Below are positions 1-10,260 of a stretch of 64,000 bases of DNA, one piece after another. Location of the stretch: positions 5,897,501-5,961,500 of the forward strand of contig NC_088101.1 in assembly GCF_036370855.1 (NCBI RefSeq), read 5' to 3'. The position numbers were made by a program, and so were the translations under genes. The notes under the pieces are model-generated. The model did not search any database. It was not told the DNA's origin and was given only the letters and a program-made list of their open reading frames with translations. This DNA comes from Dromaius novaehollandiae. Taxonomy: Eukaryota; Chordata; Aves; Casuariiformes; Dromaiidae. Numbering within the stretch: position 1 is the stretch's first letter; every line of letters starts with the position of its first letter.

Positions 1-2389
1 TCCCAATTATTGCCCTTCTGTGATCAGTGAAAACACTTTATACCATAAGTCTAGGGAACTATCAGGAGAACAGACTTTGTGGTACATATCCAGTGCTAGC
101 ACCAGGCTGGTCCAAAAACAGTACATTTAAAACACACAATTAGAAAACCAGATCCTTCACCTTGCCCAGATAAGCCAATCAAAAAGATAATAATCAGCCC
201 CAATTGATCTCATGGCAATCCCAGATCAAAAAGCATTTTGAGGTTCTCGAGACTGAATAAAAGCACACAGCTTTTAAATCTCATTTTCTAGAAGAAACAG
301 CCACAGGTACTTGATACCAAAATGAAAGCTGCTATTCCCCCTCCCTCCCCCCACGATTTTGTCAGCATTTAAAATTCACAGCTTCTTATTTAAACATACA
401 TCTTCAGGAACCCACAGCTGGATATCCTGAATTAGTCCCAAGGGTAATTCCAGTACCTATGAATGCGCAGTATTTCACAAATACAAAGCACTTCGGGTCT
501 AGGTTGGTTTTGACTTCAGATTTCACCTTTTCACAACGTAATAAACATTTATATATACCAGCAATCACATTGCATCACTGATTCTATTTTACACAATAAT
601 CTCCACGCTTTTATGGCTTCCATTGATACTCTGTACAGGCTTACAAAACTATAATGGGAATCAGCTGTACTGTGGACTGTGAAGTTGCAGGTCCAAACCC
701 AAAAGTTAGAAAACCACTATTCCAAAGATAAAACTGTGTTAGTCTGTGGCTGCAAAATGCAGACCTTCTTAAGTATGATACTGCCATAGTGCCTCAACCA
801 TAACAGACTCTGAAGGACCTTCTGAAAAGGAGATGTATATGGAGGAGCTGAATTAAGGCATATAACATATGCAACTAACTTCCTGAACAAGGGCTTTTCA
901 CCTATCTAAGAATGTCATCATGAAAACCTTCAAGGATGGGAACTTCACAGTGGGGAACTTCTGCTCCATTTCTGCCATGTCATCTAAGAAAAAAATACTA
1001 TACAAACTACAAAGGTCCAAGTTCAATACTACAGAGAGGCTACAGTCTGAGAAACAGTCCACTTTAAGTTTTTAAAGGAAAACAGCAACTAAGAAAATTA
1101 CAAAGAATTTTGCTAAAAAAAATTAAATACTTCTCTCTGTAGGTAGAAGAGAAAAAAGTTTTCGCACTTTATATAAACTCATCACATTAAGAACAATATT
1201 AAAAATATATTTATTTTTGCAACAAAATATGGTAAGCCCTGTCCATTTGACTAGATCTGCCAACATTAACAGTCCTGTAAGTCAAACATTCTGAATAATC
1301 AGAAATTGGCTGTGGTTCATGGTACAAGGTTTCTACCTCTGTCTGTTCAAAGTGCATCTCCCACTGCCATGAATGGAAGCTTTCGAAAACAATCCAGACA
1401 GAAACACCATCTTTGGCTGTAACACACTTAGCAGCAGCTCACATACAACCATATCCAGCATCAACAAATAGACAAATAACTTCACCTTCAGAATAAAAAG
1501 CATTTCTGCTCTTTGTATCTCTTCTTTCCTTAGCTTCCTTTCCTCAAGTCTCTTTTGTGCGCTCATACCTTTCTGCCTCCCAGATTGAATAGCCTCCAGC
1601 AATTAAGTTTTCCACCCCATTTGCTATAAATGACAAAGGATTGAACACCACCATTTAAACTATCACTATTATACTTCAGCATACACACCCCAGGGAAATC
1701 AGAGACATCTCACAGGCATCCTTTCAATCTAACATTCAAACCAAAGGTTATAAAATTGCATGGGTTTACCCCCATTCCTATTTGGAAACTGTTATTCACA
1801 TCCATAATGAGTTCAGAATCTGTTGGGCACCGCCCGCCCCCCCCCCCCCCCCACCTTCCCCATGGCTACATCACACGAGGTACTCAGAGTTCTTTGTGAA
1901 AACCAATGTCACAAAATGCAGGTATTAGGAACAAACAGCACAATGGCCATTTTTGACAGTTTTTGTTATTCAAGCCAAATTAAAAAGAAGCACAGCCATC
2001 GAAATTTAGGTTCACTGTTTATTTCGGCACAAAAAGACAAAGACTCGTCAAAGGAACATGCAATTAATTAAAAAAAAAAAAGCAGCTGTATTCAGGTACT
2101 CTTTTTTCCAGCAAGAAACTCTCAAGGAAAATTACTGTTCAGAACCCAAAAAGCTGTATGCTAGCATACAGTGCATGAGTTGGGCTATGATCCTCCTGAC
2201 AGGCATATGTAAGACATCATGAATAAATTCCTGTATTACAAGTGAGAGGAGGGAGAAGATGAATATTTTTTTCTATCCGAGGTATTGTGAAATATTTGTT
2301 ACTGCTCAAGGCCAAAGCTCAGATAAAATAACATGCAATGTGGTAACTAACTCATGCCCAGACTGGTAAGAATAGAGGAAGTACAGTAC
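1..2389 (-). other. WRN intron 4 (partial)
   Basis: AT-rich intronic DNA. It contains a 16-base C run at 1837-1852. No conserved exon was recognised on either strand. Confidence 0.8.
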
Positions 2390-2535
2390 CTGACATTGAA
2401 GAGATGTGAAACAAGTAACATTTTTCCTCAGTTACACATATTTGGATTACAGCTACTTTTGCCATTTTTCCTTTAGTATACAATGGCGGCCATTCGATGT
2501 CAAATCCAACAGCAGCCCCATCAGATAAACTCCCC
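2390..2535 (-). CDS. WRN: WRN exon 4 (exonuclease motif I)
   Basis: This 146-nt exon encodes residues 71-118, with split codons at both ends. The acceptor is TTTTTCAG and the donor is TCAG|GTACTG. It contains [11 protein letters not shown], exonuclease motif I, with metal-binding D82 and E84 intact, followed by VAVIQICV and the CYLFHISSM strand. Exon 5 was searched for on the minus strand between 1 and 2389 and not seen. Confidence 0.96.
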
Positions 2536-5500
2536 CTGAAAAAGAGATTTGACATTCTTCACATTTAACTATCCTTCTATCAGTACTTAAAATATCAGAC
2601 TCAAGTCATCATACATAAAGATGTCTCAAGAATTGCAGCCAGTACATTCTTCCTTTCGCATGTATGGGACACAGAAATTACTTTATGACAGTTCTCAGCA
2701 TACAACATCGTACAGCAGGTGGAATTCCTACTTCTTCAAAAAGCTACGTAGAACCTTTCAAACCAGTTTGATTTCTGACAGATATTACTGCATGCAGATG
2801 GTAGGCCTCATGAAATAACCAGATACATGGGAAAATAAACTATTCCTTCTCCTTTTGAAAGTTTGCTCTTTATCCTACTGCACTGAAAATTTCACAATTG
2901 AATAATTTTCCCAGAAAGATGAGTTGTGCTGTCCAGAAAAAGAGAAAAATACATTTGCATCATGAATTAGGATTTCTTCAAATATACAGGCCCCAGTCTT
3001 ATGAATTCACACATACTCTTGATTTAATACAGTTCATATTTCCTAGTTAAATCACTGAAAATCATGGAACTATTTCTACCATGTAAGACAAAACTGCATC
3101 AGAGCTTGTACTGCACGATTCCATTTAAAGTAAGTGCAAGGTTCAACCACAGTATCTCCCAGGAAAAGTCCAAATGCAAAGCTACAATTGTACAGCACAA
3201 CACAAAGATGTATTTTGAAAATTCTACTCACTGCAGATGAGTCAGGGATATCCCTCACAGGGATAACTGGTTGTCATGAGCAATAGCTTCCCTTCATGCT
3301 TGCAACCACTGTGCTTTACCACACATAACAGGATAGCCAGTATGACCAGAGGCTTTCTCTGGCTGACCTCTGGGTACACAAAATGCAAATCAGCAAGGAG
3401 AAGCAGAAAGAGAGAAGAGCCAAGTCCTTTTCAGGGTGGAAAAAACACACTCCAAGGAAACAGAGAAAGAGCTATTACCTGATATCTTCAGAGAGAAGGG
3501 AACAGTCACTGGCATCGTAGCTGTAAACAATGGAGCCGCAGAACTCTAGGAACGGCAGCCCATCCTCCAGAACATTCCTGTGAACGTTTGACTTCTGTCG
3601 AACAACATTTGGAAGAGGGTCTCTTTTAGGCCACACGTACCCTTGCTACAGAGGTGCATCACCACTACGACCATTAAATACTATCTCAAAGCCGTACCCC
3701 CAACAAGTCTGGGACTCATTGTTACTAAAACCTTGTTGCAAAACCACACTTTGTATGCAGGGCTAGTACCACTGCCAACTAACAATTGGCTAATGCTTCC
3801 TATCAGAAACTTTGGGTTTACTCCTTGATTTCTTAGCTAAACTCCAAATACTTGGACTGGAAGTATGCAGACTGAATTTGCACCTCAATTTATCTCTTTT
3901 GGAATATCCCAGCCAAATGGATTCAACTCGTTTCAAAAGACAAGCTTAGGGAAAAAGCGCAATTTTGATGGTGTTAAAAGCCCTCAGTGCTATTTCAAAT
4001 GCTGTAGCACCTCCCCACCTCAGAAATTTGACAAGGAGTGAGTGGCCTTTGAAGGTCTTTGTGAAATTCATTCAAATTTGGTCAGGTTATAAGCCTCTGA
4101 GGCACCTTCATTTGCAGTACAAATTCAACTACTGAAAGCAGTAGCTCACGTGACTGAGGACCTCCAAAATAAACTGCATCGCTCTGCGAGAATACAGTTG
4201 AGGTAATTCTCAATGAAGTCATTTGTCATCTTCTAGGTACTCAGCTCTGCAACTTCATTAATGTTCTTTTTACACCACATTTCGTGTGCAACACACAGAA
4301 GTAAACCAAGGGCAGCTCAACAATATTTGAAGAAGAGAACACAGAAGAAGTAAAGAGCTACAATGTCTGTGGGTAAGCTGCAGTTGCAAAGGACGGGGCT
4401 ACGAGCAAAGGCATTACCGGGTATGCCATAGCTCAGTTATCTATTTCCTTGGTCCCATGCTTCTGCCAGCCCATTTCACTACATACTTAGCACTGCCAGA
4501 TAGATCTCAGTGCATGACAGACTTCACAAAGTAAAATCCATGGATTTAAAACCACATGCAGTATTCAAATGCACTGATATTCTCCATCAACTGAATTCTG
4601 GCTTACAGTTTTAAAGCTTAAGCACACAAGAGAAGGTGAAATTGAACTTTCCAGCCAGTGCTGTTTTTTTCCCAGAAGCCTAATTATCCAACATAGTTTA
4701 CTTAGGGATTTACTCCAACTGCAAAACATCTGGAAATATTCACCTGCATGCAAAACCTTCAGGATGGTAACAAATATGCAAGTAAGCTATGATGACAGTA
4801 ATAAATCTTAATATGTGACATTTATCATACTCTTTAAGGAACAGAAAAAGCTTGTCGACCAAAAGCAGCCCCCTTACATAACAGTTTATTAACACAGTTT
4901 CAGAAGTGATAAACAGCCTGGAAAATGGAAATTCTGAAGCCACAAGCAAAGATGCTGACCATTTCCTGTTTACACGAAGAATCGTTTCCTCTGGTTAATG
5001 AGGAAGAGTTCATCAAAACCCTCCGCAAATAGTTTTTTAGGCAGTGTGCCACAGTACTCAGGTTGTGCCAGAGCAAGTGAAAATCATGTTGTTTTCAACT
5101 GACTTTTTTAATCTCCATGCTACTAATTCTTTCTTCCCATTTTATAGATGAAAACTGCTGAAGAGAATCTTCTGCTTTTCTTTCTTTAATTAGTGTTCTG
5201 ATTGTTAACGCTCTTTCAGATCTTACAGCTTTTTTTTTTAATGGAAAGTTTTATACTTAAACTGCTCATTTATGCAGAGAAAAAATACATTTAGGAACAC
5301 ATTAACTGTTAACACCAGAAATTTAGACAGAATACTGATGACCAGTTAATTCTTCCAATATTTCCAGCCAACAAAACCTTCTGAAATACTGACTTTCTTC
5401 ATTTGCAGAATTTCAAAATGCCCTACCAGGATAAACTCCCCTGTCAGACTAAAATTTTCATTGAATTTTGAGCTTCCAAATTACATGGATGAAAAATATC

Positions 5501-7696
5501 CAATCTTTCAAGACGCATGGATGAAAATACTGAGTGGGCAATGCACTAAGAGCTCTGCTATACTTAGTGCTTCCTGGCAATCTTGAACCTTAGTGACTAA
5601 CACCTTTCTACAGAAAGGAGAGCTAGGTTGATATATGACATGTTCTTAAAGTGATTTTTCTTTCAGTTAAACAAGCTAGTTAAAACAGAAATAAACTGTT
5701 CAAAAGTGCCTAAGTATAATTACAGTTCATAGAACAGAACAGCTGTAAACATTCCAACAACAGATATCAGAGGCACAGGTTTAACTAAATATGCACAGGC
5801 CGACATTGTTTTATTGTGCAGCCTAAAACAGACTATATTTTCCCAATGTGACAGCATACCTTTTCATCATCCAGTACTCCCTCTTGGTTCTGTGCAAGCA
5901 TCCACTGAGGATATTTATTCTGCAGAGTAGTAGTTAGCAAATCCATTTCATTCATTTTCTCACATGTCTGTTACTCTTCTAAGAGAACAAAGAGTCAGTG
6001 GTTTGTATAGAGACAAGTTATTACGACTTTTTCCATTTTTAGGCCAGAAAAAAAAAAACACCATCCAAGATCACCACCCTGAACTTTAACACTCTGTGCA
6101 CAAGAAAGGAGATCTACAGAGCTACCTGCACTAAACTGTGGAAGCGCTTTACAAGATACAGATGTATACAAGAATAAAACAAATTAAGACAAAGAGAGAA
6201 AAGCCTTTGAAAGCCCTTCTGGGAGAAAGAAGATTCAGTTTGGTTTTATGCAGAACACTGATTCGGATGCAAGAGTAGGTATACTGCCATCTCTGGTCAA
6301 CACAGCCATTGATAATCAGATTAATGTACCTCGGAGTAAATATATTTGCAGCTTTCTGTGAACAGCATAAGAACCTACTAACTAGCTTAAAAAGACCATC
6401 AGTTGGATACGCAGAATGGTGAAGGAAGTCAAAGGAATACAGATTCAGAACAGGAAGGGGAAGACTCACACAAATGTTTCCCCAAGGCCTGCACACCCCA
6501 CACAGGACCTCAGTGCTGTAAGCACATCAAGAAGGCAAAAAAAAACCATACGGAATTGCTAGGGCCACCTACTGGTTCCGGGTGAATAAGCAGACAGTGG
6601 TTGAAGTCACTTACAAATTGGCCACGCTCAGATAACAAAAAAGAGGAGATCACCAGGTGGAGGCAGCCTATTCCCAGGGTTTCAGAGAATGGAGAGCAAC
6701 CCCTGGAACAGGAAGGCATTCCAAGGGGGAATTGGGAGAGATTTAAACTGAGGCTGCATGCTGTCCCAAACTGCAGGGCAGTTTCCACCCTGACATCACT
6801 GCTTGCTGAGGTGGTCTTTCAGGGAAGCGGAACAGGACTTACTAACTGTGAGCAAGTCAAGTCAGAGGACTTGGACTGGAGAGAGGACTCCCTGGATTGA
6901 TTCTAATGTGATCCAGAAACCCTCTGGGAGAGGGGATAAAATGGTTTCTACAGAAGACGAGTCACTCACTCTGCTTCCCCCCCACCAGTCCCCTATGCAG
7001 CTTCCCCACCACCACCAGTCCCCTATGCAGCTTCCCCACCACCACCAGTCCCCTATGCAGCTCCCCCTACCAACAGAATCAGGCTATTATTGCCTTAGTA
7101 ACAAGACCATACTGGAAGAGCACACACTTACCTTGTAGATCCAAACTTCACCCCAAAAGCTTGACTGCCTTTACCTCAACAAAATCCCCTGCTTCTAGCA
7201 CCCAAACGTTACATGTTCACAACTATAATGGGTGAGAAACAGTAAGAACTTGCCCCTTGGTTTCCCAGCTGTCCCCCAGAGGCTCCTCACTTTCTCTTCT
7301 ACCCGTTGGACTTCACAGCTGTACCGTCTTGCCAACAGGAGAGCAGGAACCCCGGGCAAGCCGTGCTATTTGGGATCTCCAGCACTGCAAAATCTCGTTT
7401 GATTTCGGACTGATAACCTAGGCGAGGCAGACCTGCCCGCCTGGGCAGCACCAGAGCCAGCCAGCGCCTCAGAGACAACCCCATAGGGCAGCGCCGTAGT
7501 CGCGCAGCCACAACGTAAACCCCTGCAGGACGCCTCAGCTCAAGCCCGTCTGTTCCTGGGAGCTGCAACCGCTGCAAACGAGAGCGGCCAGGAAGAGCGA
7601 GCCGGAGCGAGCCGCCCTACACCGCCCGCCTGCCAGGCAGCCACCCCCAGCTCCCGGAACACCCTCCTCAAACACCGGCCGCCATCACTACTCACC
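2390..7696 (-). CDS. WRN: WRN, Werner syndrome RecQ helicase/exonuclease (5' part, runs off the left edge)
   Basis: WRN is a nuclear 3'-5' exonuclease and RecQ helicase acting in replication-fork and repair-intermediate processing. Only the first 118 residues lie here, as complement(2390..2535, 3479..3591, 5860..5955) plus a non-coding exon 1 ending at 7696. The exons have donor and acceptor sites and join in phase: 32 codons, then 37 codons plus 2 nt, then 146 nt. From memory, the exon lengths (96 coding, 113 and 146 nt) match human exons 2-4 exactly. The start of the DnaQ-like exonuclease domain is visible, with the catalytic pair D82 and E84 in FDIEW. The helicase, RQC and HRDC domains are beyond the left edge, as is exon 5. 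The gene is head-to-head with PURG, as in mammals. Confidence 0.96.
2536..3478 (-). other. WRN intron 3
   Basis: Intron between recognised exons, with GT..AG ends. Short open frames on both strands have no recognisable similarity. Confidence 0.88.
3479..3591 (-). CDS. WRN: WRN exon 3
   Basis: This 113-nt exon encodes residues 33-69 and two bases of codon 70. It reads ...[12 protein letters not shown].. and ..[11 protein letters not shown].., closely matching human WRN. The donor is ATCAG|GTAATA. The acceptor is a CAGAAG tandem; I chose the downstream AG because it gives the 113-nt length of the human exon. Using the upstream AG would add one lysine. Confidence 0.95.
3592..5859 (-). other. 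WRN intron 2
   Basis: AT-rich intron between exon 2 (donor GTATGC) and exon 3 (CAGAAG acceptor). Nothing else was recognised. Confidence 0.88.
5860..5978 (-). CDS. WRN: WRN exon 2 (start codon exon)
   Basis: The acceptor TTCTCTTAG precedes 5978 and the donor AAG|GTATGC follows 5860. The ATG is at 5955..5953 and opens 32 codons beginning MNEMDLLTT and ending VLDDEK. This length equals human exon 2, and residues such as PQWM and LAQN line up with human PEWM and NVQN. A second in-frame ATG lies three codons downstream. Bases 5956-5978 are 5' UTR. Confidence 0.93.
5979..7695 (-). other. WRN intron 1
   Basis: Intron between the non-coding exon 1 and the start-codon exon. It holds a 30-bp tandem repeat at 6983-7072. 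A block of higher GC with open plus-strand frames at about 6400-7140 has no recognisable similarity. The part next to the promoter is CpG-rich. Confidence 0.7.
6983..7072. repeat. 30-bp tandem repeat, three copies
   Basis: Three nearly perfect copies of a 30-bp unit start at 6983, 7013 and 7043. Each contains CACCAGTCCCCTATGCAG followed by a C/CAC-rich tail. In one plus-strand frame the unit would read as a ten-residue [10 protein letters not shown] repeat. It is intronic on the WRN strand, so I treat it as a minisatellite rather than coding. Confidence 0.85.
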
Positions 7697-7760
7697 GCGC
7701 ACAGAGCCCCACACTTCCGGCGCACACGCTACGAGTCAGGGTGCGCGCCTAATGCGTCAC
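7696..7760 (-). other. WRN: WRN non-coding exon 1 (approximate 5' end)
   Basis: A strong minus-strand donor, GCG|GTGAGT, lies at 7696/7695 inside the CpG island. It is the natural partner for the exon 2 acceptor at 5979. The transcription start is not defined by sequence; the upper bound is an estimate. An ETS site lies in or beside the exon. Confidence 0.6.
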
Positions 7761-7844
7761 CGAGGAAACCCATCCCTCGCCCCCCCTTCTCACTGGCCGG
7801 CCTGTCTCGCCGAGCCGCGGCAGCGGGAGGTTACCCGAGGTGAC

Positions 7845-7854
7845 GCGCATGCGC
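7845..7854. promoter_or_regulatory. NRF1 palindromic site
   Basis: GCGCATGCGC is the consensus NRF1 palindrome and lies between the two divergent first exons. Confidence 0.65.
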
Positions 7855-7883
7855 GGCGGGGGCGGTGGCCCTTTGGCCGCGGG

Positions 7884-7905
7884 GCATTGTGGGCAGTGTA
7901 GTCCC
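7884..7905 (-). promoter_or_regulatory. ZNF143/STAF (SBS-type) binding site
   Basis: The minus strand reads GGGACTACACTGCCCACAAT then GCCC. This fits the known ACTACA..TCCCA..ATGC class of ZNF143 motif, common in divergent CpG promoters. Confidence 0.65.
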
Positions 7906-8039
7906 GAGGCCAGGCGGGCCGTGCACCCTCGGGCGAGCCGGTGGCGCCCACCGCGCTGCCGCCGCCACCGCCGTCCTCGGCCGGGCGGGGTGGAGCGGGC
8001 GGCGGGGGGGGTGCGCCTGCCCGGGGCTCTGCGCGGCGG

Positions 8040-8110
8040 GGGGCGGCGGGGCTGCCGACTGCGGGCGGCGGCGGCGGCTGAAGGGCAACGGCGGCGATGG
8101 GCGCTGTGGG
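8040..8110 (+). other. PURG: PURG non-coding exon 1 (approximate 5' end)
   Basis: A GCC/GGC-rich leader ends at the strong donor GGG|GTGAGTGA at 8110/8111. The matching acceptor TATTTCCAG is at 9239, just before the PURG start. The exon contains an ATG at 8097 in good context, which forms a five-codon upstream ORF after splicing. The 5' limit is a guess. Confidence 0.55.
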
Positions 8111-9239
8111 GTGAGTGACCGCCCCGGGGAGGCCGGGGGTGCAGAAGTGGGGGGGCCCTTGGGCAGGGTACAGTGCTGGGGGGCGCAGTGCTGAGGGGCA
8201 CTGCTGGGGGGCAGTGCGGCACTGCTGGGGGCTGGGGGGGCAGTGGGGGACAGTGCTGGTGGGCGGAGGGACAGGGTTTGCAGTGGGACAGTGTCGGGAG
8301 GCAGTGAGGTCAGGGCGTGCTGTGCTGGGGGGCAGGGGGTGCAGAGCTGGAGTGCAGGGGGTGCAGTGGTGGGAGGCACCGTGGGGGCAGGGGCTGCAGT
8401 GCTGGGGTAGAGGGGCAGGAGGTGCAGTGCGGGGGGGCACTGGAGAAGGAGGTGCAGTGATGGAGATAGGGGGGCAGTGCTGGGTGGCAGCACTCCAGGA
8501 AGGACACAGATGGGTCATGGAGAGGGAACGCAGTGCCCTGGGGAGGGCCCCTGTAGCAGTGGGCACAGAGCTGGTGGTGGCGGTGCTAGCAGAGGGCATG
8601 GGGAGTGCAGGCACAGGGGCTGCTGGATGGGTCCCTAGTGCCAGAGGGGACGGGGTTGGGGGGAGCACCAGAGGGAGAAGGCCACAGTGCAATGCATGGG
8701 GAGGGGTGCTGGGCAGAAGCAGCAAGGAGTGCCAGGCAGGAGAGGGTCACCAGGGCCTGTGGCATGAGGCTGGGGCACAGGAAGAGAGGCCCAGCAGGCA
8801 GAAGCCCCAGGGTGTTGTTCACGGCTTGCAGCGCTGAGGCTGGGAGGTTGCGGGGAGGCAGAGCCGGGGCACTGGGACCTGAGAGGGATGCCAGGGCAGC
8901 AGCTGCGGTCTCCACCAGCCGCTGTGCTGGAAGGAGTTTGCAGCAGGCGCTGGGAGCTGCTGCTGAGGGAGAGGGCAAGGCCTGCTCGCAGCAGGGCTCC
9001 AGCTTGTAGGAGGGCGTCAGCACGTGGGACGGCGAGCTGGGACTGCCAGGGACGGTGGGAGCTGGAGCAGGGACAGCCTGGCATCCCTGCGCTGCGATGC
9101 TGCATGTCGTGGCAGGAAGCGGGAATGCCGGTGTCTTTGCAGGGAGAGCCGCGCCGTGTGGAGCCCTCGCTGCCAAGACACTGAGCAGGCCCCCGGTGCT
9201 GATGTTGTCATCCGTGTCTCTGTTATGTATTATTTCCAG
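8111..9239 (+). other. PURG 5' UTR intron
   Basis: Inferred intron between donor GTGAGT at 8111 and acceptor TTTCCAG at 9239. It is very G-rich on the plus strand, with an imperfect G-run repeat at 8150-8500. Several long open frames here, including proline-rich ones on the minus strand, are composition artefacts. Confidence 0.6.
8150..8500 (+). repeat. Imperfect G-rich minisatellite with quadruplex potential
   Basis: Degenerate copies of a roughly GGGGGGCAGTGCTG unit recur through this stretch. Many runs of three to seven G occur at short spacing, so the plus strand can form G-quadruplexes. It lies just inside the inferred first intron of PURG. Confidence 0.75.
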
Positions 9240-9252
9240 CTGATTGGTAAAG

Positions 9253-10260
9253 ATGGAAAGAGGGAGAGGAGGAGGAGGAAGGAACCTGGGAGGCTCGGGC
9301 CTGCACAGGAGCATTTATTCCCAGTCTCAGCAGCAGTACCACTACCCGGCCTCCTCTCAGGGGGGCTGCATGGAGATCCAGGAGCTGGCCTCCAAGAGGG
9401 TGGACATCCAGAAAAAGCGATTTTATCTGGATGTGAAACAGAGCTCCCGAGGCCGCTTCCTGAAGATAGCGGAGGTCTGGATCGGAAGAGGCCGGCAAGA
9501 CAACATCAGGAAAAGCAAGCTGACGCTCTCCTTGTCCGTGGCTGCTGAGCTGAAGGACTGTCTGGGGGACTTCATCGAGCATTATGCCCACCTGGGCCTG
9601 AAGGGCGGCCATGGCCACCGGCAGGAGCACAGCAATGGCAAAGAGCAGCACTTGAGACGGCGGCAGCAGCCCGCTCCGCCTTCGCCTCCAGTGTCAGTGG
9701 GCTCTGAGGAGCACCCGCACAGTGTTCTCAAGACGGAGTACATCGAGCGGGACAACAGGAAGTATTACCTGGATTTGAAGGAGAATCAGCGGGGGCGCTT
9801 CTTACGCATTAGGCAAACGATGAGTCGAGGACCTGGCATGATCGGCTATTTCGGCCACAGTTTGGGGCAGGAACAGACTATTGTCCTTCCGGCGCAAGGG
9901 ATGATTGAGTTCAGGGATGCTTTGGTCCAGCTGATTGAAGAGTATGGCGAAGGGGATGTAGAGGACCGCCGAGGTGGAGGCGATGAGCCCCCAGAGCTCC
10001 CTGAGGGCACCTCCTTCCGAGTGGACAACAAGCGGTTCTACTTTGATGTGGGATCCAACAGGTATGGCATTTTTCTGAAGGTAAGTGAGGTGAGGCCACC
10101 GTACCGTAACACCATCACTGTTCCGTACAAAGCGTGGACAAGGTTTGGGGAGAATTTTATCAAGTATGAAGAAGAGATGAGGAGGATTTACAACAGCCAT
10201 AAAGAAAAAAGAATGGATGTCAGAGGGGACAGTGGTGAAGAGCAAGAGGGTCTCGAATAG
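9253..10260 (+). CDS. PURG: PURG, purine-rich element-binding protein gamma
   Basis: A 335-residue single-exon coding sequence, slightly shorter than human PURG (347). PUR-family proteins bind purine-rich single-stranded DNA and RNA. Three PUR repeats are visible: about residues 46-115 ([20 protein letters not shown]), 160-232 ([19 protein letters not shown]) and 254-310 ([20 protein letters not shown]). A Gly/Arg-rich N-terminus and an acidic C-terminus flank them. I chose the ATG at 9253 (A at -3, G at +4) because it gives the conserved MER start; the frame is closed just upstream by TGA at 9241-9243. A 5' UTR acceptor lies 13 bases before it. A perfect splice donor, AAG|GTAAGT, sits inside the frame at 10080/10081, after K276, and may serve an alternative isoform. 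Confidence 0.97.
   Translation: MERGRGGGGRNLGGSGLHRSIYSQSQQQYHYPASSQGGCMEIQELASKRVDIQKKRFYLDVKQSSRGRFLKIAEVWIGRGRQDNIRKSKLTLSLSVAAELKDCLGDFIEHYAHLGLKGGHGHRQEHSNGKEQHLRRRQQPAPPSPPVSVGSEEHPHSVLKTEYIERDNRKYYLDLKENQRGRFLRIRQTMSRGPGMIGYFGHSLGQEQTIVLPAQGMIEFRDALVQLIEEYGEGDVEDRRGGGDEPPELPEGTSFRVDNKRFYFDVGSNRYGIFLKVSEVRPPYRNTITVPYKAWTRFGENFIKYEEEMRRIYNSHKEKRMDVRGDSGEEQEGLE

Larger units (their letters stand above)
7600..8115. promoter_or_regulatory. CpG-island bidirectional promoter of WRN (-) and PURG (+)
   Basis: This GC- and CpG-dense segment separates the head-to-head WRN and PURG first exons. Recognisable sites are an ETS/GABPA-type ACTTCCGG at 7713-7720, a perfect NRF1 palindrome GCGCATGCGC at 7845-7854, and a ZNF143/STAF-type element at 7884-7905. 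Read on the minus strand, the last contains GGGACTACA, a short spacer, CCCA and then AATGC. No TATA box is evident. This suggests housekeeping-type divergent initiation, with WRN starting left and PURG right of the cluster. Confidence 0.8.
8097..9243 (+). other. Spliced upstream ORF in the PURG leader (5 codons)
   Basis: If 8110 is spliced to 9240, the ATG at 8097 reads MGAVG, and its fifth codon is formed across the junction (GG + C). The next codon, TGA at 9241-9243, closes it. The PURG ATG follows 9 nt later. Both ATGs have strong contexts, so this uORF could reduce PURG translation. It depends on the inferred splice. Confidence 0.4.

Noticed and set aside
903-985. Minus-strand segment with a TTTTTTTCTTAG acceptor and GTGAAA donor that looks like an exon, reading DMAEMEQKFPTVKF
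   Set aside because: It does not match WRN exon 5 and ends in a stop just before the donor; the faint thioredoxin-like look is too short to support.
9244-9252. Three-codon upstream extension of PURG from TTG
   Set aside because: The conserved start is the ATG at 9253, which has a strong context; the TTG follows directly after an in-frame TGA.
7790-9314. Long proline/alanine/serine-rich open frames on the minus strand (up to 311 codons) and glycine-rich ones on the plus strand
   Set aside because: They arise from GC-rich, G-run repeat DNA of the CpG island and intron; several frames are open at once and none has domain-like sequence.
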